Shown here piece by piece: positions 7,003 to 13,711 of a DNA stretch of 23,840 nucleotides. The DNA comes from Chloroflexi bacterium UBA4733 (GTDB lineage: Bacteria; Chloroflexota; UBA4733). Made by a program: the position numbers and the translations under genes. The stretch is taken from assembly GCA_002404055.1 (NCBI GenBank), contig DHIZ01000349.1, forward strand, positions 314 to 24,153. The letters are read 5' to 3'. The notes beneath the pieces are model-generated. The model did no database searches. It saw only the letters and a program-made list of their open reading frames with translations, and was not told the DNA's origin. Each line of letters begins with the position of its first letter. The first letter of the stretch is position 1.

Positions 7003-8103
7003 GTGACAATTGGAAGTGCTGGCCGAACGCGGGGCCGCGTCACACTCCGCGATGTGGCGCAGGCGGCCGGCGTGAGCAAGACGGTGGCATCACGCGCTCT
7101 CGCCGGTTACAACGACGTGGCTGAGGCAACTCGCGACCGCGTCACCATGACCGCCCGCGACCTTGGCTATCGCGCCAGTACACGCGCCCGCGCCCTGGCT
7201 GCCGGCAAAGATGCCCCGGCGCGCTGCGGCGTCGCCGTTCTGGGTATGACCTCACGCGAGTTCGGCCAGTCCTTCTATGGGCCAGTGCTCACGGGCATCG
7301 CGGCGCAGGCAGCGGTGGAGGGTATGGACGTCCACCTCGTCAGTGTGCCCGGACGACCGGAGGACTGCCGGGAGATGCTCGCCCATCTGGTCGCGGAGGA
7401 TCGGGCGGATGGCTTCATCCTGCTCACCTTCTTTCCCTTGACGCCGGAGGATATACGCCCCCTTGCTGACGCAGCCATGCCGTTCGTGCTGGCAAACCGA
7501 CACCTCGGCAACCACCCGGCCTACTGCGTCACGCCGGACTGGGCAGGAGCCACGCAGCGTGCCGTTGAACGCCTGACCGCCCTGGGGCACCGCCGGCTCG
7601 GACTGCTCCTGCCGGACAGCAGCGTCTCCACCGTGCGCGACCATGAGCAGGGCTGGTGCGCGGCCGTGGCACAGTACCCCGTCGAGCGAGCACCGGTCAT
7701 GCACTACCGCGAGCCTGACGGGGCGGGCGGGTACCACCTCGCCTTGACCACGCTACGAGAGGGTCTCTCTGCTGAAGGCGCCGCCCTCACCGCCCTGGTC
7801 TGCTTTAACGACTATTGTGCCCACGGCGTCTTGCAAGCGGCTCGGGAACTTGGTGTCAGGGTGCCGGATCGCCTGTCCCTCGTCAGTTTTGACGACGTTA
7901 TCGCCGCCTACACCACGCCACCGCTCTGCAGCTTCGATCCCAACCTGCACGAGGTCGGTGCGGCGGCGGTGACACTATTGCGCAGAGCTCTCAATGGAGA
8001 AACACCCGGCCCTGGGCGCCTCACCCTTCCTTTACCGTTACGCTGGCGCGAGAGTTGCGCGCCGGCGCCGTCAACGCTTCGGTACCAGACCGCCGGCGAT
8101 TGA
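7003..8103 (+). CDS. LacI-family transcriptional regulator (LacI-2)
   Basis: Sugar-responsive repressor of 366 aa, a close paralogue of LacI-1. The shared blocks include DYNxVA-type helix 3, GYRAS.RARALAAGK.APARC, QSFYGPVLTGI and VSTVRDH. The helix-turn-helix is RVTLRDVAQAAGVSKTVASRAL (about residues 11-32); the recognition helix carries Thr-Val where LacI-1 has Gly-Leu. The start is GTG 7003, preceded by the run of Gs after operator O4. Its first 20 codons and leader match the lacI remnant at 1774, so those two are the closest relatives. No gene is coupled to it; the next gene begins 143 bp later. It may also act on O1/O2, whose own repressor is broken. Confidence 0.93.
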   Translation: MTIGSAGRTRGRVTLRDVAQAAGVSKTVASRALAGYNDVAEATRDRVTMTARDLGYRASTRARALAAGKDAPARCGVAVLGMTSREFGQSFYGPVLTGIAAQAAVEGMDVHLVSVPGRPEDCREMLAHLVAEDRADGFILLTFFPLTPEDIRPLADAAMPFVLANRHLGNHPAYCVTPDWAGATQRAVERLTALGHRRLGLLLPDSSVSTVRDHEQGWCAAVAQYPVERAPVMHYREPDGAGGYHLALTTLREGLSAEGAALTALVCFNDYCAHGVLQAARELGVRVPDRLSLVSFDDVIAAYTTPPLCSFDPNLHEVGAAAVTLLRRALNGETPGPGRLTLPLPLRWRESCAPAPSTLRYQTAGD

Positions 8104-8141
8104 GCAGCGACTTTCGCGCTCGCCCACGGTTACGCCGCCCG

Positions 8142-8170
8142 TTGCCCTGGCCCGGCGCCCATGCTAGGCT
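8142..8170 (+). promoter_or_regulatory. Possible aldo/keto reductase promoter
   Basis: TTGCCC (8142-8147), a 17-bp spacer and TAGGCT (8165-8170) give a weak sigma-70-like promoter in the 143-bp gap behind lacI-2, leaving a leader of about 70 nt. The gap holds nothing else that I can identify. Confidence 0.35.
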
Positions 8171-8246
8171 CAGCAGAGCGTTCGCGGCGATTGGGCCGGA
8201 CAGCGCCAGCCACCGGACCGTCGGCATAGGAAGAAAGCAAGACACG

Positions 8247-9170
8247 ATGCGTTATCGAACACTGGGCAAGACCGGCTGGCAAGTATCCGCCGTCTCCATG
8301 GGCTGCTGGGGCATCGGCGGACAGTGGGGTCCCGTCGAAGAAGCGGAGGCCATCCGCACCATCCACACCGCCATTGACCTTGGCGTCAACCTCTTCGACA
8401 CCGCCGACTCTTACGGCCTCGGCGTCAGCGAAGAACTGGTCGGCAAGGCGCTGCACGGCAAACGCGACGGTGTGTATATCGCCACCAAAGTCGGCAACTT
8501 TGCCCGGCGGCAAAACCAGCCACTCAATTTCGCCATCGCCGAGCACGTCTACCTCTGCTGCGACGCCAGCCTGGGCCGCATGCAGACCGACCATATCGAC
8601 CTCTACCAGTGCCACATCGGCGACCTCAAGGACCCGACAGTCTTCCTGGAAGCCTTCGACCGCCTGATCGAGCGGGGCAAGATTCGCCAGTTCGCCGTCT
8701 CCACCAACTCGCTCGCCGTGCTGCAAGCGTTCAACCGCGACGGCCGTTGCGCCGCCGCCCAGATCAACTACAGCATCCTCAACCGCTCGGCGGAACACGA
8801 CATCCTGCCGTACTGCCAGGAGAACAACATCGGCACGCTCATCCGCGGTCCACTGGCCCAGGGTATCCTGGCAGGCAAGTTCACGCCCGAGACGACCTTT
8901 ACGGACTCGGTACGGCAGTCCTGGAACGCCGGCTCTGCGCATGAACGCTTCCTGCAACAAGTGGCAACTGTCGACAATCTGCGCTTCCTGGAACGGCCCG
9001 ACCGCACGATGGCCCAGGCCGCTCTCCAGTTCACGCTGGCAAACCCGGCCGTCACGTCTCCCATCCCCGGCGCCAAGAACGTGGCCCAGATCACATCCAA
9101 CGCGACGGCCGCCGACGGCGACCTGACGGCGGAAGAGTTGACTCGGACGCGTGCAGCGACAGGTGCGTGA
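8247..9170 (+). CDS. Aldo/keto reductase
   Basis: NADPH-dependent oxidoreductase of the aldo/keto reductase superfamily, 307 aa, expected to fold as a TIM barrel in the cytoplasm. The catalytic tetrad is visible: Asp51 and Tyr56 in LFDTADSYG, Lys81 in IATKVGN and His123 in LYQCHIGD. The cofactor-binding end is TSPIPGAKNVAQI. ATG 8247 begins the standard MRYRTLGKTG opening and has AGGAAG about 12 nt upstream; the frame is open back to 8055 but overlaps lacI-2 and has no family similarity. Bacterial members next to sugar transport genes often act on sugars or polyols, but the substrate cannot be read from sequence. Confidence 0.92.
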   Translation: MRYRTLGKTGWQVSAVSMGCWGIGGQWGPVEEAEAIRTIHTAIDLGVNLFDTADSYGLGVSEELVGKALHGKRDGVYIATKVGNFARRQNQPLNFAIAEHVYLCCDASLGRMQTDHIDLYQCHIGDLKDPTVFLEAFDRLIERGKIRQFAVSTNSLAVLQAFNRDGRCAAAQINYSILNRSAEHDILPYCQENNIGTLIRGPLAQGILAGKFTPETTFTDSVRQSWNAGSAHERFLQQVATVDNLRFLERPDRTMAQAALQFTLANPAVTSPIPGAKNVAQITSNATAADGDLTAEELTRTRAATGA

Positions 9171-9183
9171 GGGTGAACCGTCG

Positions 9184-9212
9184 TTGAACGGGGACGACAG
9201 TGCCGGTATACT
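9184..9212 (+). promoter_or_regulatory. Toxin-antitoxin promoter giving a leaderless mRNA
   Basis: TTGAAC (9184-9189), 17 bp, TATACT (9207-9212). The -10 ends only 6 nt before the antitoxin ATG at 9219, so the expected start nucleotide is the A of ATG. No Shine-Dalgarno sequence is present. Confidence 0.6.
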
Positions 9213-9218
9213 GCCGCC

Positions 9219-9503
9219 ATGAGCGCTACCGTCACACTACAGGTTCCCGAAGCATTGATGGAACGTCTTCGTCGGCAGAGTCAGACTGAGGGACGCTCCA
9301 TCAATGAAACTGCGGTACGTGCGCTAGTAGCTGGCTTGGAAGAGTCAGTACAGGACGCATGGTGGACAAGGCTTGGCCCATTGGTCGCTGCCCCTCCTAC
9401 CCGGCGTTACGACCCAGACCGTCTTAGACAACTGCAGAAGGGACTCCACCTGGATCCGGAGGACTTGTTGAGAGAGTTGGACTGGGTACGCGGCTCGGAA
9501 TGA
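9219..9503 (+). CDS. Ribbon-helix-helix antitoxin (VapB/FitA-like)
   Basis: Small protein of 94 aa. The N-terminal 40-45 residues (SATVTLQVPEALMERLRRQ then EGRSINETAVRALV) fit the ribbon-helix-helix fold used by FitA/CopG-type antitoxins to bind their own operator. The basic, Pro-rich C-terminal half (PPTRRYDPDRLRQLQKGL) is the likely toxin-wrapping part. Its stop overlaps the ATG of the PIN gene in ATGA (9500-9503), the usual coupled arrangement. Base composition is lower in GC than the surroundings, consistent with recent transfer. Confidence 0.82.
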   Translation: MSATVTLQVPEALMERLRRQSQTEGRSINETAVRALVAGLEESVQDAWWTRLGPLVAAPPTRRYDPDRLRQLQKGLHLDPEDLLRELDWVRGSE

Positions 9504-9952
9504 CCATCACCGTCATCGACTCAAGTGCGATCCTGCGGCTCTGCTTCAATGAAGGCGATCTATCGCAGGTCAATGCGGCCATGGGTGACTCACCGGCCAT
9601 TTCAGTTCTTGCTACTATTGAGGTTCCTTGCGCTATTGCCGCGCGTTTCCATCGCAGGCAAATAAGCGCCGACGAAAGAGACCAACTTTTTCGGGTTGCT
9701 GACGAAGTGCTGAGTGTTATGACACAGATCGACCTGACGGAAGACGTGAGAAGAGAGGCGATCCAGATCAGTGAGCGTTTTCTCGTGCGGGCACTTGACG
9801 CTATTCACATCGCCACGGCCGTCGTACTCGCAGGTCACGGCCTCGGCGACCGTGTTCGATTTTGTACAGCCGACGTTCGTCAGGCAGAAGCTGCGACAGC
9901 GCTGTTTACAAAAGATCAGGTTGATCTTGTGCCACCATCTCGTCACGGCTAA
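9500..9952 (+). CDS. PIN-domain toxin (VapC-like ribonuclease)
   Basis: Toxin of 150 aa, predicted Mg2+-dependent endoribonuclease. The acidic active-site set of PIN domains is present: Asp7 (VIDSSAIL), Glu41 (ATIEVPCA), Asp100 (RALDAIHIATA) and Asp125 (CTADVRQAEAA). It starts in the ATGA overlap with the antitoxin and would be neutralised by it. The RNA target is unknown. Sequence features favour an intact and active protein. The following 129 bp to the next gene contain only a small palindrome. Confidence 0.88.
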   Translation: MTITVIDSSAILRLCFNEGDLSQVNAAMGDSPAISVLATIEVPCAIAARFHRRQISADERDQLFRVADEVLSVMTQIDLTEDVRREAIQISERFLVRALDAIHIATAVVLAGHGLGDRVRFCTADVRQAEAATALFTKDQVDLVPPSRHG

Positions 9953-10004
9953 CCGTTGCCTCTTGAGCGACTTTCGCGGCGATCCGCAAGCGGGCGCTCC
10001 TTTG

Positions 10005-10022
10005 GTGCATAGTGCAATGCAC
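10005..10022. promoter_or_regulatory. Palindromic site upstream of the dehydrogenase
   Basis: GTGCAT and ATGCAC flank six bases, and the inner GTGCAATGCAC (10012-10022) is a perfect palindrome. It lies 60 bp before the dehydrogenase start, a plausible operator position. No regulator can be named. Confidence 0.35.
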
Positions 10023-10081
10023 AAGTTCCCCTGTTCCGGGCGCATGATGTCGTTCAAGAGAACCAGGAAGGAAAATCCACC

Positions 10082-11095
10082 ATGCGCACCGTAATTCTCG
10101 ATCAACCCGGCGCCTTTCGCCTGACTGATACGCCGGAGCCGGCGCGACCGGGGCCCGGCGAGGCGTTGCTCGAGATCAAGCGCGTTGGCGTCTGCGGCAC
10201 TGACCTGCACGCCTTCGGCGGACGGCAGCCTTTCTTCAGTTACCCGCGCATCCTCGGCCACGAGCTGGGCGCCGTGGTGCTGGAGACGGGGGCCGATGTT
10301 GCCTCCATCCAGGCCGGTGACCGCGTCGCCGTGGAGCCGTATTTGGCCTGCGGCCACTGTGTCGCTTGCCGGGCAGGCCGCTACAACTGCTGCACGATAC
10401 TGCAAGTGCTCGGCGTCCAGGTCGATGGCGGCATGCGGGAGCGCATCGTCGTACCCGCCCGCCTGTTGCATCGCAGCGAGCGCCTGTCGCTGGAACAGTT
10501 GGCGTTGGTGGAGACGCTGGGCATCGGCGCCCATGCCGTCGAGCGCAGCGGCTTGCAGCCGGAGGAGTGGGCGGCTGTCGTCGGCGTCGGCCCCATCGGC
10601 ATCGGCGTCCTACAAATGGCTCTGGAGCGACGGGCTAGGGTGGTCGCCATCGACCTCAGCGCCTCGCGGTTGGCCTTCGCTGCCGGCCTGGGGGCATCCG
10701 CCACCATCAACGCCGGCACGCAGGATGTCGCGGCAACCCTGGCTGAGATCACCGGGGGCGACATGCCGGCCTGTGTCTTCGACGCCACCGGCAGTCCGGC
10801 CAGCATGGAGCGTTCCGCTGAACTACCGGGGCACGGCGGTCGTCTGGTGTTTGTCGGTCTCACCCAGGCACGCCTCAGCTTCGACAATCCCAGCTTCCAC
10901 CGGCGCGAACTGACGGTCCTGGCCTCCCGGAACAGCAACAATGCCTTCCCCCGCCTCATTCGCCTGTTGGAAGACGGCTTAATCAATATCGCCCCCTGGA
11001 TCACGCACCGTCTACCCCTGGAGGCGGTACCGGAGTACTTCGCCGGGCTCACCGATCCGGCCAGCGGCGTCGTGAAAGCGTTGGTTTCCCTGTAA
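10082..11095 (+). CDS. Zinc-dependent medium-chain dehydrogenase
   Basis: Medium-chain dehydrogenase/reductase, 337 aa, probably oxidising a sugar acid, polyol or alcohol with NAD. Catalytic zinc ligands are Cys38 (GVCGTDLH), His60-Glu61 (GHE) and probably Glu144. The structural zinc lobe is intact with Cys90, 93, 96 and 104. The Rossmann motif GVGPIG is at 168-173, and Asp191 at the end of the next strand favours NAD over NADP. ATG 10082 has AGGAAGG 10 nt upstream. It resembles the galactonate/sorbitol dehydrogenase branch, but I would not name a substrate. It is followed by argF, whose promoter begins inside its last codons. Confidence 0.9.
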   Translation: MRTVILDQPGAFRLTDTPEPARPGPGEALLEIKRVGVCGTDLHAFGGRQPFFSYPRILGHELGAVVLETGADVASIQAGDRVAVEPYLACGHCVACRAGRYNCCTILQVLGVQVDGGMRERIVVPARLLHRSERLSLEQLALVETLGIGAHAVERSGLQPEEWAAVVGVGPIGIGVLQMALERRARVVAIDLSASRLAFAAGLGASATINAGTQDVAATLAEITGGDMPACVFDATGSPASMERSAELPGHGGRLVFVGLTQARLSFDNPSFHRRELTVLASRNSNNAFPRLIRLLEDGLINIAPWITHRLPLEAVPEYFAGLTDPASGVVKALVSL

Positions 11096-11109
11096 ACTTC
11101 TGGTATCAT
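11081..11109 (+). promoter_or_regulatory. argF promoter
   Basis: TTGGTT (11081-11086), 17 bp, TATCAT (11104-11109), with an extended -10 TG at 11101-11102. The -35 lies inside the end of the dehydrogenase gene, so argF has its own promoter. No ARG-box-like palindrome was recognised. Confidence 0.5.
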
Positions 11110-11147
11110 CTCTCTTTCCATTTTTCGCAGTGGATTGAGGAATGACC

Positions 11148-12068
11148 ATGAAGCGCGACCTGTTGAGTGTCACCGATCTTGCCGTTGGGGAAGTGCAGGA
11201 AATCTTCCAACTGGCGAAGACGCTCAAAGGGCGTCGTGGCCCAGAAGCGCCGCGGCCCCTGCTAGGGCAAACGATCGCTATCCTCTTTCAGCACCCTTCC
11301 TTGCGCACCAGGGCGTCGTTCGACGTGGCCATCCACGAACTGGGGGCGCATCCGCTCTATCTGGGTAACGATGAGGTCAAGATGGGCTCCCGCGAGAGCC
11401 CGGCCGACGTGGCGCGGGTGCTCTCGCGCTATGTCCAGGGTGTGGTCGCCCGTCTGCGCAGCCATGCCGAGTTGGAGACCTTCGCCGCCGCCGCCAGTGT
11501 GCCGGTGGTCAACGCGCTGACCGATGGTGAGCATCCCTGCCAGGCCCTGGCGGACCTGTTGACCCTGGACGAACACAGCGGCGGCCTGACCGGCCGCCAT
11601 CTGGTATATGTCGGTGACGCCGACAACAACGTCGCCACCTCGCTGCTCCTGCTGGCCCCGCGCATGGGGGTAGCCGTAACCGTCGTCTGCCCGCCACAAC
11701 ACGCTCCGGCAAGAGGCGTGCTGGCCCGCGCTCGCAGTCTGGGCGGGGCACCCGTGGCCGTTGAGTACGACCCCCTACGCGCCAATCTGGCCGATGCCGA
11801 CGCCATCTACACCGACGTCTGGGTCAGCATGGGCCAGGAGGCGGAAACAGCCGCCCGGCTGACCACGTTGGCGCCGTATCAAGTCAACACCGCCCTGCTG
11901 CAACGCGCGCCGGAGCGCTGCATCGTCCTGCACTGCCTGCCGGCCAAGCGCGGCCAGGAGATCACCGACGACGTGCTCGACGGCCCCCAATCAGCCGTTT
12001 TTGATCAGGCCGAAAACCGCCTCCACGCCCAGAAAGCGTTGCTGCAATGGCTGTTGACCGGGGGATGA
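11148..12068 (+). CDS. argF: Ornithine carbamoyltransferase
   Basis: Converts ornithine and carbamoyl phosphate to citrulline in arginine synthesis; 306 aa, normal for the family. The carbamoyl-phosphate loop is PSLRTRASF, a variant of STRTR seen in many bacterial OTCases. Also visible are HPCQALADL, the ornithine-binding DVWVSMG and the active-site Cys loop HCLPAKRG, with DQAENRLHAQKA at the C-terminus. Of two in-frame ATGs, 11148 is preferred because GAGG ends 7 nt before it; 11142 lies 1 nt after the same motif. The stop (12066-12068) falls within the left arm of a 17-bp inverted repeat, and argH starts 4 nt later. Confidence 0.95.
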   Translation: MKRDLLSVTDLAVGEVQEIFQLAKTLKGRRGPEAPRPLLGQTIAILFQHPSLRTRASFDVAIHELGAHPLYLGNDEVKMGSRESPADVARVLSRYVQGVVARLRSHAELETFAAAASVPVVNALTDGEHPCQALADLLTLDEHSGGLTGRHLVYVGDADNNVATSLLLLAPRMGVAVTVVCPPQHAPARGVLARARSLGGAPVAVEYDPLRANLADADAIYTDVWVSMGQEAETAARLTTLAPYQVNTALLQRAPERCIVLHCLPAKRGQEITDDVLDGPQSAVFDQAENRLHAQKALLQWLLTGG

Positions 12069-12173
12069 GGAGATGAGGAGTGACGGGGTTGAGGAGAATG
12101 CCCCCTTGCCCGCCGTGGATGTAGCGCAGACCAGAGATGAGGAGACGGCGGTCGTTTCCTCATCTCCTCATCC
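12063..12173. repeat. 17-bp inverted repeat across the argF-argH junction
   Basis: GGATGAGGAGATGAGGA (12063-12079) is perfectly complementary to 12157-12173, with 77 bp between. The left arm contains the argF stop and the argH start. The unit AGATGAGGAG of the left arm recurs directly at 12135-12144. The segment encodes most of the extra N-terminal residues of ArgH. Confidence 0.85.
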
Positions 12174-13563
12174 GCCCCAACCGTGGAGCCGCCGCTTCGA
12201 CCGGCCGATTGACGAACTCGCCGGGCAATTCAACGCCTCCATCTCCTTCGACCAACGCCTGGCAGAGGAGGATATTGCCGGCAGCATCGCGCACGCGCGC
12301 ATGCTGGGAGCGCAGCACATCATCGCGCCAGCGGAAAGAGTGCAGATCATCGCCGGGCTGGAGGCCATCCGCGAGGAGGTGCGCGCCGGGCAGTTTGCCT
12401 TCCGCATCGACCGGGAAGACATCCACATGAACGTGGAAGCAGCACTGGCGGAGCGCATCGGTCAGGTCGCCGGCAAGCTGCACACCGGGCGCAGCCGCAA
12501 CGATCAGGTGGCGCTTGATGTCCGCCTATTCGTCCGTACCGCCATTCGGTCCTTGCAGCGGGACGTGCTTGCCTGCGCGACGGCACTGCTCGGGCAGGCC
12601 CAACAGCACCAGCAGACCGTGTTGCCTGGCTACACCCATGTGCAGCGGGCCCAGCCGGTCCTCCTCGCTCACCACTTCCTGGCCTACGTGGAGATGCTGC
12701 GGCGCGACTTCGATCGGCTGGGCGACGCCTATCGCCGGACCGACGTCCTGCCGCTTGGCGCCGGAGCATTGGCCGGAACCACCTTCCCGCTGGATCGCGA
12801 CGCCGTCGCCCGCGACCTCGGCTTCGCCGCCATCAGCCGCAACAGCCTCGACGCCGTCTCCGACCGCGACTTTGCTGTGGAGTTCCTGGCCGCTGCCAGC
12901 CTGATCATGACGCACCTCTCCCGCCTGGCGGAGGAACTTGTGCTCTGGTCCAGCCAGGAGTTCGGCTTCGTCACCCTGGACGACACCTATGCCACCGGCA
13001 GCTCGATGATGCCGCAGAAGAAGAACCCCGACTCGGCGGAGCTCGTGCGCGGCAAGACCGGGCGGGTCTACGGCGCCCTGCTCGGTCTGCTCACGACGCT
13101 GAAAGGTCTACCCCTCTCCTACAACAAGGACTTACAGGAAGATAAAGAGCCGCTCTTCGACGCCTTCGATACCGTCCATGACTGCCTGCGCATCATGGCC
13201 GGCGTCGTCGGCACACTGCACGTACACCGCGACCGCATGCGCCAGGCGACCCGTCAGGGCTACCTCACCGCCACCGATCTGGCCGACTACCTCGTCACCC
13301 GTGGCCTGCCCTTCCGGGAGGCCCACGGCGCGGTAGCGCAACTGGTCCGGCTCTGCGAGACGACCAACCGCACGCTGGAAGCGCTCTCCCTGACCGAACT
13401 GCGCGAGGTGTCGCCAATGTTCGCCGAGGACGCCTTTGCAGCCCTCGACGTTGACAGCGCCGTAGCCCGGCGTGCCGTCGCGGGGGGCACCGCGCCGGAG
13501 AGGGTGGCGGAAGCGCTGGCTGAGGCGGAGGCGTGGCTGCAAGAGGAATTGGCCTCCTCGTAG
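12073..13563 (+). CDS. argH: Argininosuccinate lyase
   Basis: Splits argininosuccinate into arginine and fumarate; fumarase/aspartase superfamily, 496 aa. The conserved signature is GSSMMPQKKNPD, with the catalytic Ser in the mobile loop. Also typical are KLHTGRSRNDQVALD and PGYTHVQRAQPV. Family similarity begins at about residue 37 (PWSRRFDRPIDELAGQFNASI); the first ~36 residues are extra, low in complexity, and coincide with the 12063-12173 inverted repeat. ATG 12073 has GGGGA about 8 nt upstream; an in-frame GTG at 12115 is an alternative. argG is not in the window. The stop lies in the left arm of a second, longer inverted repeat. Confidence 0.95.
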   Translation: MRSDGVEENAPLPAVDVAQTRDEETAVVSSSPHPPQPWSRRFDRPIDELAGQFNASISFDQRLAEEDIAGSIAHARMLGAQHIIAPAERVQIIAGLEAIREEVRAGQFAFRIDREDIHMNVEAALAERIGQVAGKLHTGRSRNDQVALDVRLFVRTAIRSLQRDVLACATALLGQAQQHQQTVLPGYTHVQRAQPVLLAHHFLAYVEMLRRDFDRLGDAYRRTDVLPLGAGALAGTTFPLDRDAVARDLGFAAISRNSLDAVSDRDFAVEFLAAASLIMTHLSRLAEELVLWSSQEFGFVTLDDTYATGSSMMPQKKNPDSAELVRGKTGRVYGALLGLLTTLKGLPLSYNKDLQEDKEPLFDAFDTVHDCLRIMAGVVGTLHVHRDRMRQATRQGYLTATDLADYLVTRGLPFREAHGAVAQLVRLCETTNRTLEALSLTELREVSPMFAEDAFAALDVDSAVARRAVAGGTAPERVAEALAEAEAWLQEELASS

Positions 13564-13658
13564 GGGCAGGTCCCCGTGCCTGCCCTGCCGGAAACTCGAA
13601 CAGCGCACGCAGGCCAGGTACGGAGGAGGGCAGGCACGGGGACCTGCCCCTACGAGGA
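13555..13658. repeat. 32-bp perfect inverted repeat at the end of argH
   Basis: Arms 13555-13586 and 13627-13658 are perfectly complementary over 32 bp with a 40-bp centre. Each arm is itself a hairpin: GGGCAGG (13564-13570) pairs with CCTGCCC (13579-13585), and the mirror copy is at 13628-13649. The argH stop TAG (13561-13563) is in the left arm. It lies between convergent genes and could end transcription from both sides, though no T-tract follows. Confidence 0.92.
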
Positions 13659-13692
13659 TCGGTCGTTTGCAATTGCCTGCGGCACACCGGAT

Positions 13693-13709
13693 GGGCCGCC
13701 AGGCGGCCC
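13693..13709 (-). terminator. Hairpin after the nucleotidyltransferase gene
   Basis: GGGCCGCC-A-GGCGGCCC is a perfect palindrome starting 2 nt past the leftward stop at 13712. It is GC-rich and has no T-tract, so termination is plausible but unproven. Confidence 0.45.
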
Positions 13710-13711
13710 CC

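Noticed and set aside
8055..8246. N-terminal extension of the aldo/keto reductase
   Set aside because: It overlaps lacI-2, lacks family similarity, and the canonical start with a ribosome binding site is at 8247.
9602..10534. A 310-codon leftward frame opposite the PIN toxin and dehydrogenase
   Set aside because: It is antisense to two genes with intact active sites and shows no recognisable domain.
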